Assembly (NCBI RefSeq): GCF_000507845.1
Contig: NZ_KI669454.1
Span: forward strand, 906,604-970,603
DNA: 64,000 nt
Direction of reading: 5' to 3'
DNA from: Helicobacter macacae MIT 99-5501
GTDB taxonomy: Bacteria > Campylobacterota > Campylobacteria > Campylobacterales > Helicobacteraceae
Below are positions 53,436 through 63,461 of the stretch, piece after piece. Numbering within the stretch: the stretch's first letter is position 1; each line of letters begins with the position of its first letter. Both the position numbers and the translations under genes were made by a program. A model generated the notes under the pieces. The model saw only the letters and a list, made by a program, of their open reading frames with translations. It was not told the DNA's origin and made no database searches.

Positions 53436-55256
53436 ATGGCGAAATCACTAAATGGCTCACAAATGCTTATAGAAGCCCTACGATTAGAGGGTGTGGAAGT
53501 CATATTTGGCTATCCCGGTGGGGCTGTGCTAAATATCTATGATGAAATCTACAAGCAAGAGCATTTCCGCCATATTTTGACTAGGCACGAGCAAGCTGCC
53601 ATACACGCAGCAGACGGATACGCACGCGCTAGTGGCAAAGTAGGCGTGGCTATCATCACTTCAGGACCGGGCTTTACAAACGCCGTTACAGGTATCGCTA
53701 CGGCTTATATGGACTCTATCCCTCTAGTAGTCATAAGCGGGCAAGTCCCCACAAGCCAAATCGGCACAGATGCGTTCCAAGAAATCGATGCAGTGGGAAT
53801 CTCTCGCCCTTGCACCAAGCACAACTACCTAGTCCAAGACATAAAAGACTTGCCTAGAATCATAAAAGAAGCGTTTTATATCGCAAGAAGTGGGCGATTT
53901 GGACCTGTGCTGATTGACATTCCAAAGGACATTTCAGCCAAATTTGGAGAGTTTGTCTATCCTAAAGAAGTCGCCCTGCGAACTTATAAGCCCACGCTAA
54001 AGCCAAATTCTCGCCAAGTAAAAAAACTAATAGAAGCCCTAAGCTATGCAAAAAGACCGCTTGCATACATAGGTGGAGGCGCGGTGCTAGGGCAAGCACA
54101 CGAGGAGATAAGGCAGATAGTCTCACGGCTAGGGATTCCCTGTGTAGAGACGCTTATGGCTCGCGGTTGCTTAGAATCTAGCAATCCATTTTTGCTAGGA
54201 ATGGTGGGAATGCACGGGAGCTATGCGGCAAATATGGCAATGTGTGAGTGCGATTTGCTTATCTCACTAGGAGCGAGGTTTGATGATAGGGTTACAGGCA
54301 AGGTTAGTGAGTTTGCTAGAAGTGCCAAAATCGCTCATATTGACATAGACCCAAGTTCTATTGGCAAAATCATTGACATAGATTTTCCAATAGTTGGAGA
54401 CATAAAGCTAGCTTGTAAAGAGATTTTGACTTTGCTAGATTCCACAGATTTGCCACAAAAAAGCACAGAGGATAAAAATACGCTAAGTGCTACAAACTAC
54501 GATGAGTGGCGAAAGCATTTAGGCAAGTATATGAGTGCAAATCCTATGTTTTTTAATGATTCTGCCATCACGATAAAGCCTCAATGGATTATCCAAGAGC
54601 TAGGCAAGAATTTTTATGGTAAAGCGATAGTTTCTACCGATGTGGGACAGCACCAAATGTGGGTGGCGCAGTTTTATCCATTTAGTATGCCAAGAGAGCT
54701 GCTTACAAGTGGTGGGCTAGGGACTATGGGTTTTGGCTTGCCTGCGGCTATGGGAGCATATTTCGCACAACCAAAAAAGCATATTTTCAACATTAGTGGC
54801 GATGGCAGTATTTTGATGAATATCCAAGAGTTGATGACTTGCGTAGAAAATCAAATCCCTGTGATAAATATCGTGCTAAACAACAACTACTTGGGTATGG
54901 TGCGACAATGGCAGACATTTTTTTATGAGGATAGATTTTCTCACACCGATTTGAGCTTGCAGCCAAATTTTGTCGCCCTAGCAGAGTCATTTGGCGCGGT
55001 AGGATTTCGCATAGAATCCAAAGAGGATTTTGCCCCCACGCTAAAAAAAGCCATAGAATCCAAAAAAGTCTGCATTATTGATGTGGTGATAGATAGGTTT
55101 GAAAATGTCTTGCCTATGGTGCCGACAAATGCCCCACTTGATAGAATGATACTACCTCAAAAGGCATTAGATTCTGCCTCTGTCATAGAAGTGCAAGTAA
55201 AAAAAGAAGCAAAAGCCACAAAAATCACACCCCGCGCTTTGTCAAAAAAGAAGTAG
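53436..55256 (+). CDS. ilvB: Acetolactate synthase large subunit
   Basis: The ThDP enzyme of branched-chain amino acid synthesis; condenses pyruvate to acetolactate or, with 2-oxobutyrate, to acetohydroxybutyrate. The 606 residues show the catalytic Glu in ILTRHEQAAIHAADGYARAS, GPGFTNAVTGIATAYMDSIP, and the ThDP motif GDGSILMNIQELMTCVENQI followed by NNNYLGMVRQW. I start at ATG 53436 after AAGGAT. The small regulatory subunit ilvN/ilvH, normally next, is absent: radA follows on the other strand. The C-terminus ends in a Lys-rich tail (KKEAKATKITPRALSKKK). Confidence 0.93.
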   Translation: MAKSLNGSQMLIEALRLEGVEVIFGYPGGAVLNIYDEIYKQEHFRHILTRHEQAAIHAADGYARASGKVGVAIITSGPGFTNAVTGIATAYMDSIPLVVISGQVPTSQIGTDAFQEIDAVGISRPCTKHNYLVQDIKDLPRIIKEAFYIARSGRFGPVLIDIPKDISAKFGEFVYPKEVALRTYKPTLKPNSRQVKKLIEALSYAKRPLAYIGGGAVLGQAHEEIRQIVSRLGIPCVETLMARGCLESSNPFLLGMVGMHGSYAANMAMCECDLLISLGARFDDRVTGKVSEFARSAKIAHIDIDPSSIGKIIDIDFPIVGDIKLACKEILTLLDSTDLPQKSTEDKNTLSATNYDEWRKHLGKYMSANPMFFNDSAITIKPQWIIQELGKNFYGKAIVSTDVGQHQMWVAQFYPFSMPRELLTSGGLGTMGFGLPAAMGAYFAQPKKHIFNISGDGSILMNIQELMTCVENQIPVINIVLNNNYLGMVRQWQTFFYEDRFSHTDLSLQPNFVALAESFGAVGFRIESKEDFAPTLKKAIESKKVCIIDVVIDRFENVLPMVPTNAPLDRMILPQKALDSASVIEVQVKKEAKATKITPRALSKKK

Positions 55257-55329
55257 ATTTTGTAAAAATTTTTTTTAAGAATATGGCTAGGTTTTTGTGT
55301 CAAAAATTTGCATTTTTTATATTCGCATT

Positions 55330-56769
55330 TTACATTCGCTCAAGCACTTCGCTCACTTCGCTTACAGCAAAGCATTTGATAGCGGTTTGAAAGCTCGGTA
55401 TTTTTGGGACTATCGCTTTTTTTAGCCCATAGCTTTGCATTTCTTTTAGTCGCACTTCAAGGTTGCCTACCTCACGCACATCGCCTGTTAGGCTTACCTC
55501 GCCGATGAAAGCACTCTCTATCCCCAAAGGACGATTGCGAAAGCTAGAGATAATCGCAGCCACCACACACAAATCCGCGCTAGTCTCGCTAATCTTTATC
55601 CCGCCCACGACATTGACAAACACATCATATCGATTTAGTGGAATCTCTAGCTTGCGCTCTAGCAGGGCTAGGAGCATATTTAGCCGATTGCTATCAAAGC
55701 CTGTGGATTGTCGCCGTGGATTGCCATAGCTCTCACTTACCAATGCTTGAATCTCAATCACTAACGCCCTAGAGCCCTCCAAAATCACGCTAACCGCGCT
55801 CCCTGCCACACTTTTTTTGCGTGTAAAAAATGCCCTAGAAGCGTCTTTGGCACTTTTTAAGCCATCTGCACTCATCTCAAAGATGCCGATTTCACTAGTC
55901 GTGCCAAAGCGATTTTTGAACCCTCTAAGCAGCCTTAGCTCCTTGCTAGAATCCCCCTCAAAATACAACACGCAATCCACCATATGCTCTAGCACGCGAG
56001 GCCCCGCTATGCTACCCTCTTTTGTGATATGCCCGATGATAAAAATGCTGATATTGTTTTCTTTGGCAAGTCGCATAAGCTCAAATGTAATCTCACGCAC
56101 TTGACTTATAGAACCCGGAGCAGAAGCTACATTTGGCGAGTAAATCGTCTGAATAGAATCAATGATGCACAAATCAAATCCAGCGGAATCTTTTGTATGC
56201 TTTTGACTTTTTTCACCTTTATGATTTTCATCATTTGGATTTTTTGATTCCACTTGTTTTGCACCATTTTGGAGGGCAAATTTGATAGAATCTAGGTTTA
56301 TTTCATTTAGCAAAAATAGCTGATTGTGAATCGCGCCAAGTCGTTGCGCTCGAAGTCGTATCTGTCCAGCACTCTCCTCACCACTCACATACAGCACATT
56401 GTGTGAGTTTTTGGCGAGATTGCCTGCGACTTTTAGCAAAAGTGTTGATTTTCCAACTCCCGGACTACCACCCACAAGATATAGCCCACCGCGCACGATT
56501 CCCCCACCTAGCACGATGTCTAGCTCCTCCTCAAATGAGCTAAAAAAGTGATTTTGCTCGCTACTTATTTGCGTGATAGGAAGTGGAGTTTTTGCGCTAT
56601 TTAGCCCGCTAGTAGAGATTGCGCTATTTTGTGTTTTGATAAACTCTTTTTGGACTTGGTTTAGCTCTATCAAACTATCCCAGCTACCGCATTCTCCGCA
56701 TTTTCCAAGCCATTTTGTTGTCTGCCAACCACAATGCTGACATTCAAAAAGGCTAGATTTTTTTGCCAT
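55330..56769 (-). CDS. radA: DNA repair protein RadA
   Basis: RadA is a RecA-like ATPase that drives branch migration in recombination. The 479-residue protein has the N-terminal zinc finger FECQHCGWQTTKWLGKCGEC (C10, C13, C24, C27), Walker A GGSPGVGKSTLLL, the RadA-specific KNRFG motif in LRGFKNRFGTTSE and the C-terminal Lon-like domain (VFVNVVGGIKISETSADLCV). A Lys/Asn/Glu-rich insert lies at about residues 168-193, before the Walker B strand. In Campylobacter radA precedes ftsY; here acnB is inserted between them. Confidence 0.94.
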   Translation of the reverse strand: MAKKSSLFECQHCGWQTTKWLGKCGECGSWDSLIELNQVQKEFIKTQNSAISTSGLNSAKTPLPITQISSEQNHFFSSFEEELDIVLGGGIVRGGLYLVGGSPGVGKSTLLLKVAGNLAKNSHNVLYVSGEESAGQIRLRAQRLGAIHNQLFLLNEINLDSIKFALQNGAKQVESKNPNDENHKGEKSQKHTKDSAGFDLCIIDSIQTIYSPNVASAPGSISQVREITFELMRLAKENNISIFIIGHITKEGSIAGPRVLEHMVDCVLYFEGDSSKELRLLRGFKNRFGTTSEIGIFEMSADGLKSAKDASRAFFTRKKSVAGSAVSVILEGSRALVIEIQALVSESYGNPRRQSTGFDSNRLNMLLALLERKLEIPLNRYDVFVNVVGGIKISETSADLCVVAAIISSFRNRPLGIESAFIGEVSLTGDVREVGNLEVRLKEMQSYGLKKAIVPKIPSFQTAIKCFAVSEVSEVLERM

Positions 56770-56848
56770 TTTTTTACCTTTTTTAGTTTTTGGATTTTAT
56801 TTTGGAGGTTAGTTTTTAGAAGTATTGATAGAATTTTAGCAAGAAAAA

Positions 56849-57049
56849 ATGAAGCGAAATCAAAAAAGTGCGGACTTAAAGACTAAAAAAGGTTTTGACA
56901 AAAAACCTAAAAAACTCTCAAGCCCTACGCTTTTTATAAAATCTTTTGGAAGTTCTTATAAAGTCCTAGTGATGAGATTCACAAGACTTGTGCGCGAGAT
57001 AAACTCACGCACAAAACCCGTCATAAGCAAAAGTGCTGCAAAATCTTAA
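56849..57049 (+). CDS. Possible 66-residue basic protein of unknown family
   Basis: A short frame in the gap between radA and acnB, oriented against both. The product is strongly basic, with a Lys-rich N-terminus ([19 protein letters not shown]) and a mixed C-terminal half containing [14 protein letters not shown]. The stop codon overlaps the acnB stop tail-to-tail (shared TTAA at 57046-57049). The ribosome binding site is weak (AAGAAAA). I do not recognise the family; a random frame is possible. Confidence 0.35.
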   Translation: MKRNQKSADLKTKKGFDKKPKKLSSPTLFIKSFGSSYKVLVMRFTRLVREINSRTKPVISKSAAKS

Positions 57050-59613
57050 AGTGCAAAATCTTGGATTTTATCAAATTCCAAATATTTATACACTTTAGCG
57101 GTATTATCGCCTAGTTTTTGTGGGACGATTTGTAGGTATTCTTGCACGCTTGGTAGTCGCCCTAGCTTAGCACACACAGCACCTAGCTCGGCACTTCCTA
57201 GATATACTTGTGCGCCTTTACCCATTCGATTGTCAAAGTTTCTAGTTGAAGTTGAGAATACTACGGCATTGTCTTTTACTCGAGCTTGGTTGCCCATACA
57301 TAGACTGCAGCCCGGCACTTCTATCCTTGCACCACTTGCGCCAAATAGGCTGAAATATCCCTCATCGCTTAGCTGCTTAGAATCCATTTTTGTAGGTGGC
57401 ACAAGCCAAGTGCGTGTAACGCTTTGCCCCTCGTTTTTCATTATCTCGCCAAATGCGCGGAAATGCCCGATATTTGTCATACAGCTACCGATAAAGACTT
57501 CATCAATATTTTTTGGACGCTTCTCATCAGCTAGTATCTCACTCAAAGTCGCCACATCATCAGGGTCATTTGGGCAGGCTAGAATCGGCTCTTTTATATC
57601 TGCTAAGTCAATCTCAATAACCGCAGCATATTCCGCGTCTTTATCCGCTCGCATAAGGACGGGATTGTTTATCCATTCACGCATTTTTTGCGCCCGCCTT
57701 TCTAGCGTTTTTGCATTGCCATAGCCGTCTTTTATCATCGCATTGATAAGCGCGATATTTGATTGCAGGTATTCAATTATTGGTTCTTTGTTTAGCGCGA
57801 TAGTGCAAGCTGCCGCACTTCGCTCCGCACTCGCATCACTAAGCTCAAATGCTTGCTCAACTTTTATATCTTCTAGCCCCTCAATTTCTAGGACCTTGCC
57901 ACTAAAGATATTCTTTTTGTTTTGTTTTGGCACGGTTAGTAGCCCTTGCTTTATTGCATAGTAGGGAATCGCATTGACCAAATCACGCAAAGTAATACCT
58001 GCATTTAGCTTACCCTTAAATCGCACTAGCACAGATTCTGGCATATTTAGTGGCATATTGCCCGTAACGGCAGCAAACGCCACAAGTCCGCTTCCTGCTG
58101 GGAAACTAATACCAATAGGAAATCTCGTATGAGAATCTCCACCTGTGCCTACTGTATCAGGCAAGCAAAAGCGGTTTAGCCAAGAGTGTATCACGCCATC
58201 TCTAGGTCGCAGTGCCACACCACCGCGTGAAGTCATAAAATCTGGCAAAGTCGCTTGCAAACTGACATCTGCTGGCTTTGGATATGCAGCTGTGTGGCAA
58301 AAGCTCTGCATAACAAAATCTGAACTATAACTAAGGCTAGCTAGCTCTTTGACTTCATCGCGTGTCATCGCTCCTGTGGTGTCTTGGCTACCCACAGTTG
58401 TGGCGATAGGCTCGCAGTATTCACCCGCTCTCACACCCTCTTTGCCACAGGCTTTGCCTACCATTTTTTGTGCTAGAGTATAGCCTTTTGAGCTTTGCTG
58501 TGGCTGGGAGGCTTTGGCAAAGATTTCACTCTCTCCTAGTCCTAGAAATTTACGCGCTTTGTTGGTAAGCCCACGCCCGATGATAAGTGGAATCCTACCA
58601 CCTGCACGAATCTCATCAAAAATCGTATTTGGGCTTAGGCTAAATTTGCTTACTACTTCGCCGTTTTTTAGGATTTCGCCACTATGGGGTTTTAGCGTGA
58701 TGATGTCTCCCTCTTTTAGCGCATCGACATTTGCCACCACAGGCAGACAGCCACTATCCTCACAAGTGGCGAAAAATATCGGAGCGATAATCCCACCGAT
58801 GACAAAGCCACCGCTTTTTTTGTTTGGCACGAAAGGAATCTCATTGCCAAAATGCCATACAATCGAGTTGCAAGCGGATTTGCGACTGCTTCCTGTGCCT
58901 ACTACATCTCCTACATACACGACACTAGCATTGTTTTCTTTGGCGACTTTTTTTATTGATTCTAGTCTTGCTTCGTAGTTTTCTACGCGCGATTTTAGCA
59001 TAGCTTTGGCGTGCAGTGGAATATCACTTCGCGTGAAAGCATCGCTAGCAGGGCTTAAGTCATCAGTATTTGTTTCGCCATCGATTTTTAGCACGGCTAG
59101 TTTGATTTCCTTTGGCAATTCGGGCTTATGCAAAAACCACTCGGCGTTTGCCCAAGATTCTAGCACTTCTTTGGCAAGTGGCAAAGAAGTGCTTTTCTCT
59201 GCGATAGTATCAAACGCATCATAAACTAAAAGCGTGTGCTTAAGAGAATTTGCCGCAGTTTTTGCGATATTTTCATCGCTAGATTCTAAGGCTTTTAGCA
59301 AAAACGGGACATTATACCCACCCAGCATTGTGCCTAGTAGTTTTGTGGCTAGCTCTGCATTTATGCTATCGCATTTTTTGCCCTCAATTATCTCTCCTAA
59401 AAACTGCGCTTTGATTTTTGCACCCTCATCGACACCGGGGCTTACGCGGTTGGTAAGCAAGTCTAGGGCAAAATCTTTATCTGCCTTGCTAGATGCAGAA
59501 TCTAGCAAAATCTTAATCACTTCGCTGACTTCATTTGGCTTCAAAGGAAGTGGAGGGATTCCCTCTTTTGCTCGCTCTTGTGTGGCTTGGTTGTAAGTTG
59601 TGATAAATTGCAT
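57046..59613 (-). CDS. acnB: Aconitate hydratase B
   Basis: AcnB isomerises citrate and isocitrate in the TCA cycle and can bind mRNA when its cluster is lost. The 855 residues have the AcnB-specific N-terminal HEAT-like domain, then the swivel domain ([38 protein letters not shown]) and the catalytic part with [20 protein letters not shown] and the cluster cysteines in [16 protein letters not shown] and [23 protein letters not shown] precedes ATG 59613. Placed between radA and ftsY, genes that are neighbours in Campylobacter. Confidence 0.96.
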   Translation of the reverse strand: MQFITTYNQATQERAKEGIPPLPLKPNEVSEVIKILLDSASSKADKDFALDLLTNRVSPGVDEGAKIKAQFLGEIIEGKKCDSINAELATKLLGTMLGGYNVPFLLKALESSDENIAKTAANSLKHTLLVYDAFDTIAEKSTSLPLAKEVLESWANAEWFLHKPELPKEIKLAVLKIDGETNTDDLSPASDAFTRSDIPLHAKAMLKSRVENYEARLESIKKVAKENNASVVYVGDVVGTGSSRKSACNSIVWHFGNEIPFVPNKKSGGFVIGGIIAPIFFATCEDSGCLPVVANVDALKEGDIITLKPHSGEILKNGEVVSKFSLSPNTIFDEIRAGGRIPLIIGRGLTNKARKFLGLGESEIFAKASQPQQSSKGYTLAQKMVGKACGKEGVRAGEYCEPIATTVGSQDTTGAMTRDEVKELASLSYSSDFVMQSFCHTAAYPKPADVSLQATLPDFMTSRGGVALRPRDGVIHSWLNRFCLPDTVGTGGDSHTRFPIGISFPAGSGLVAFAAVTGNMPLNMPESVLVRFKGKLNAGITLRDLVNAIPYYAIKQGLLTVPKQNKKNIFSGKVLEIEGLEDIKVEQAFELSDASAERSAAACTIALNKEPIIEYLQSNIALINAMIKDGYGNAKTLERRAQKMREWINNPVLMRADKDAEYAAVIEIDLADIKEPILACPNDPDDVATLSEILADEKRPKNIDEVFIGSCMTNIGHFRAFGEIMKNEGQSVTRTWLVPPTKMDSKQLSDEGYFSLFGASGARIEVPGCSLCMGNQARVKDNAVVFSTSTRNFDNRMGKGAQVYLGSAELGAVCAKLGRLPSVQEYLQIVPQKLGDNTAKVYKYLEFDKIQDFAL

Positions 59614-59924
59614 TGTTGCTCCTTTTTCATTATTCTAGTGTGTGTTAGATTATGCGAAATCTAACTTTTAGAATCCATAAGTATAGCAAATCTTATCCTA
59701 AGGCGAGTTAAAAAAATCTTTAACTTTTTGGCAAATGTGTAGAATCTATACAAACTAAATTGTGTAGCGATAAGGACAAAAATTTAATAATGTATATAAA
59801 ATCTGCATAACATTTTTTAATGCACGATTTTTGTAGAAAAGTTTTATTTTTGCGCTTTTTTTTAAAAACAAAAAAGCATACAAATCAAGCAATAAAAATT
59901 AGGCAAAGAAAATTTAGACAGAAA
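59614..59924. other. acnB promoter region and ftsY 3' hairpin
   Basis: A 311-bp gap between acnB and ftsY, both minus strand. GCTTTTTT (59854-59861) and AAAAAAGC (59870-59877) form a weak hairpin with A/T arms, 48 bp past the ftsY stop, that may end the ftsY transcript. The rest is AT-rich with no gene. Confidence 0.4.
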
Positions 59925-60866
59925 TTAAGCAGGAAAAATACAATCAAGCAGTCCCTCTATGTAAGCATTTTTATCAAATGCTAGTAAGTCCTCTTTTTTC
60001 TCCCCCACACCGATAAACTCTATGGGTAGTCCTAAAATATGCGCAATGCTAAAAATCACGCCACCCTTTGCGCTACCATCTAGCTTGGTAACGATAGCAA
60101 AATCTAGCTTAAGGGATTCTCCAAAGATTTTTGCTTGGTTTAGTGCAGAGCTACCTTGCGTGCCATCAAGGATTAGCACGCATTGACATTGTCCCCTTTT
60201 CACTCCGTCATTTTCTAGGGCTTTTTTTGATACGCGCAGGATTTTTTCTAGCTCGGCTTTTAGGTTTGCTTGGTTTGGTAGTCGCCCCGCTGTATCAATG
60301 ATGATATGCTCTATGCCTTTTGCTAGCCCTGATTGAATCGTGCTAAAAGCAAGCGCACTTGGGTCGCTGCCCTCTTTTGTGGCTACTACACCTACTCCTA
60401 GTCGCTCTCCCCATAGCTTTAGCTGCTCGTTTGCTGCAGCGCGAAATGTATCTCCTGCACCCAAAAGAGTGGATTTTCCTTGCGCAAGTGAGTGGGCAGC
60501 TAGCTTTGCTATGGTGGTGGTTTTGCCCGCACCATTTACGCCGATGATGAGGCTTACTAGAGGGTTTTGGGGAGTAGATTGTTTTATCCTTGTGGCAAAA
60601 TCATCGTTGCTTTCCTCGTTTTCTGTGCTTTCTTTTTGCTCATTTTTCTTTGCATTTTGGCTTTTTAGAATCACTTCAAATTCTCTTTTTAGCTCCTCTC
60701 TAGTGATTTTGCTAGGGAGGTGTGATAGGATTTGTTCAATGATTTCATAGTCTATGTCGCATTCAATTAGCACTTCTTCTAGGGTATTTTTTTGTATAGA
60801 GTTGCTAGAATCTTTTGCGACAAGCGAAGCGATATTTTGCGCGGTTTTATGTAGAAATGTAAGCAT
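59925..60866 (-). CDS. ftsY: Signal recognition particle receptor FtsY
   Basis: FtsY docks SRP-ribosome complexes at the membrane for co-translational insertion. The 313 residues comprise a short N domain with a Glu/Lys-rich linker (KNEQKESTENEESNDDF) and the G domain: GVNGAGKTTTIAKLAAHS (G1), GAGDTFRAAANEQL, IIDTAGRLPNQANL (G3), VTKLDGSAKGG (G4) and the closing FIGVGEKKEDL. It lacks the long acidic A domain of E. coli FtsY, as usual in Campylobacterota. GAGGAT precedes ATG 60866. Confidence 0.96.
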   Translation of the reverse strand: MLTFLHKTAQNIASLVAKDSSNSIQKNTLEEVLIECDIDYEIIEQILSHLPSKITREELKREFEVILKSQNAKKNEQKESTENEESNDDFATRIKQSTPQNPLVSLIIGVNGAGKTTTIAKLAAHSLAQGKSTLLGAGDTFRAAANEQLKLWGERLGVGVVATKEGSDPSALAFSTIQSGLAKGIEHIIIDTAGRLPNQANLKAELEKILRVSKKALENDGVKRGQCQCVLILDGTQGSSALNQAKIFGESLKLDFAIVTKLDGSAKGGVIFSIAHILGLPIEFIGVGEKKEDLLAFDKNAYIEGLLDCIFPA

Positions 60867-60920
60867 TGCAATCCTCTTTGGATTTTGATAGGTGGGTAAT
60901 CATCTGTTTTGTGATAAAAG

Positions 60921-61715
60921 CTAGCGGGCAAGCGAGGCAATATCGCTTGAAAAAATCTCTTCTGGGATAATCCCCTCATAGTCTTGGTAAAATATCTGTG
61001 CTTTATCAAAAAGCACAAAGTAGGGCAGGGCAGGGATTTTTGGGGTTGTTGGCTGAAGTTTTTGAGATTCGCTTAAATTACTTGATTCTTTAGAATCGTT
61101 AGAATCATTAGCTTTTGCAGGTTGTGCGTTTTTTTGTGTCGCTTTGGATTCTATGGGATTTATAAAACTATTCATTGATTTTAGCTCATTTTGGACGCGC
61201 ACAAATTTGTTTTCTATAAGCAGTGTTAAAAGTTCGCTATTTTGGCTAGATTTTGGGTTTAGCAGAGCAAAATCAATCGTATATCTTTTTTGCAATGCTA
61301 CTAAGTCTTTTTCATCGATTTTGCGTGATAGCACAGCGACAATCATCGCTTTGGATTCTGCATCTAAGTGGTTTAGATGCTCATAATACCTTGCGCAATC
61401 CTCACAATCTGCATCTACAAAAACAAGCATAATAATGCGGTTTTGTGTCTTGCCATTTTTTTGGAGGATTAGCTTTTCTTTTAGGGATTTGGGATTTGCA
61501 ATGGTTTTACTCGTGGGTAAGTTGTCCTTATTTGCAGAAGTGTCATCTGTGGTGCTACTAGGCAAAAGTGGCGTTTCTATGGTAATCTCATAGCTAGAAT
61601 CTAGCGAAGTGTAGCTAAAACTTTTTTGGCTTATTTCTTTGTCTTTACAGCCTACAAAGAAAGCGCAAAATCCAACATTTAGTATCAAAAAAGTGTTTTT
61701 TATGTTTTTATACAT
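60921..61715 (-). CDS. Thioredoxin-like lipoprotein
   Basis: The product has 264 residues. The signal sequence ends AFFVGC with the lipidated cysteine at residue 23. The fold begins near residue 90 (IIMLVFVDADCEDCARYYEH) with the redox-type CEDC motif; a late PALPYFVLFDKAQIF holds the cis-proline of the fold. A Ser/Lys/Asn-rich insert (61040-61160) interrupts it. In Campylobacter the gene between ftsY and the cyclo-ligase (Cj1207c, from memory) is a similar thioredoxin-like lipoprotein. It should act on periplasmic thiols. AGGAGA precedes ATG 61715, and ftsY follows after 54 bp. Confidence 0.8.
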   Translation of the reverse strand: MYKNIKNTFLILNVGFCAFFVGCKDKEISQKSFSYTSLDSSYEITIETPLLPSSTTDDTSANKDNLPTSKTIANPKSLKEKLILQKNGKTQNRIIMLVFVDADCEDCARYYEHLNHLDAESKAMIVAVLSRKIDEKDLVALQKRYTIDFALLNPKSSQNSELLTLLIENKFVRVQNELKSMNSFINPIESKATQKNAQPAKANDSNDSKESSNLSESQKLQPTTPKIPALPYFVLFDKAQIFYQDYEGIIPEEIFSSDIASLAR

Positions 61716-61886
61716 TGTTTTTATTTCTCCTAACTTTTGTTTTTTGCTCTCTCTATTTTTTTTGATTTTTTATTTATGTCGTTTTTTGTCGCTTTTTCAT
61801 TTTCCCGATTATATTGCAAAATCCTTTTACCACAAATTCTTTAAGAATCAAAAATCACTTAAAAATCTTGCCTTGACTTAAAAAAC

Positions 61887-63461
61887 CTAGTGGGCAAATT
61901 CTACTGCCCTCACTTCGCGTATCACGCTTACTTTGACTTCGCCGGGATAGTTTAGATTTTTCTCTATTTCTTTGGCTATATCTTTTGCAAGCACTATGCT
62001 TTGAGAATCGTTTATCACATCTGCGCGCACTATCACTCGTAGTTCTCTACCCGCATTTATCGCATAAGCCTGCTTTACGCCTAGTTTGTCATTAGCGATT
62101 TTTTCTAAGTCTTGCATACGATTTAGGAAGCTCTCTAGCACCTCCCTCCTAGCTCCCGGACGAGCTGCAGAGAGTGTATCTGCTGCGCACACCGCTGCTG
62201 CTTCTACACTCTCAAATGGCTCATTTCCGTGGTGGCTCATTATCGCATTTATCACTACGGGGTGTTCTTTGTATCGTCTGCATACTTCCGCGCCCAAAGT
62301 TACGTGATTGCCACCACCATTTTCGATAGTGAGTGCTTTGCCTATGTCGTGGAGTAGTCCTGCGCGTCTTGCTAGCTTCTCATCGCCACCAAGCTGTGCG
62401 GCGATGATGCCTGCTAGGTTTGCTGTCTGTATAGAATGCCCCAAAGCATTTTGCCCGAAGCTCGCTCGGTAGCGTAGCTTGCCAATAAGCCTTATAATCT
62501 CTGGATGCATATAGTCAAGCCCCAAATCAAGCACCACGCTTTTGCCCTCCTCTTGCACTTCAGCGTCCATTTGCGCTTCGATTCGCTCATAGACTTCCTC
62601 AATTTTGGCGGGGTGGATTCTGCCGTCTTCTACAAGAGTGTTTATGGTTTTTACTGCAATGGTTCTGCGGTAGAGATTAAAGCTGCTTAATATAATCGTA
62701 GCTGGCGTATCATCGATGATGACATCTACGCCACTTTTTAGCTCTAGGGCTTTGATATTGCGCCCCTCCTTGCCTATGATTCTGCCTTTCATCTCATCAT
62801 CTGGCAGTGTTATGACATTGATAAGTCGCTCGGAGGCAAACTCGCCCGCATAGCGCGTGGTGGCTTGAGCTAGGATAAAGTTTGCGATTTTTGCAGCTTC
62901 TTCTTTTGCTTCCTTTTCGTATCGGCGGATAAGATGTGCTTTATCATCTATTAGCTCATCTTCTAGGTTTTTTAGAAGCATTTGCCTTGCTTCCTCTTTG
63001 GTAAGGCCTGTGTAGTGGCTAAGAGTTTTATTTAGCTCCTCAATTTTTTCAAGGTATTGTTGCTGGATTTTTAGCTGGCTATCTTTTTGGAGGGATAGAT
63101 TGTTTAGCTCTAAAGTGATTTTTTCTTTTTCTTTTTTTAAGTCAGCTGTCTCACGCTCTAGCCTATCTTTTAGTCGATTTTCTTTGCACTCAAACTCATA
63201 AGCCTTGCGCTTTAGTTCCTCATTCATACTATGGACTTTGCTTTTGTATTCTTGCTCAAGCTGGAGCTCACGCTCCTTTGCCAAAAACTTTTGCTTATCA
63301 AGCAGAGCTTGCGCTTCTAGCTCGATAGCACGGGCTTTTGCTTTTGCTTGAGTGAGTAGATGAGTAGAATCCAAGCTAGCGATTTTTCGGCAGATAAAAA
63401 ATACCACCGCCCCTACTAGCACCCCGAAACCTAAAAAACTTATAAGAATTGTCCAAGACAT
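61887..63461 (-). CDS. rny: Ribonuclease Y
   Basis: The membrane-anchored endoribonuclease of mRNA decay. The 524 residues start MSWTILISFLGFGVLVGAVV (membrane helix), followed by a long coiled coil (~30-190), a KH domain (GRIIGKEGRNIKALELKSGV) and an HD domain with LLHDIGKALTIENGGGNHV. I use ATG 63461; the frame extends ten codons upstream without support. Its 5' end lies inside the end of the cyclo-ligase gene in another frame (86-nt overlap). Confidence 0.95.
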   Translation of the reverse strand: MSWTILISFLGFGVLVGAVVFFICRKIASLDSTHLLTQAKAKARAIELEAQALLDKQKFLAKERELQLEQEYKSKVHSMNEELKRKAYEFECKENRLKDRLERETADLKKEKEKITLELNNLSLQKDSQLKIQQQYLEKIEELNKTLSHYTGLTKEEARQMLLKNLEDELIDDKAHLIRRYEKEAKEEAAKIANFILAQATTRYAGEFASERLINVITLPDDEMKGRIIGKEGRNIKALELKSGVDVIIDDTPATIILSSFNLYRRTIAVKTINTLVEDGRIHPAKIEEVYERIEAQMDAEVQEEGKSVVLDLGLDYMHPEIIRLIGKLRYRASFGQNALGHSIQTANLAGIIAAQLGGDEKLARRAGLLHDIGKALTIENGGGNHVTLGAEVCRRYKEHPVVINAIMSHHGNEPFESVEAAAVCAADTLSAARPGARREVLESFLNRMQDLEKIANDKLGVKQAYAINAGRELRVIVRADVINDSQSIVLAKDIAKEIEKNLNYPGEVKVSVIREVRAVEFAH

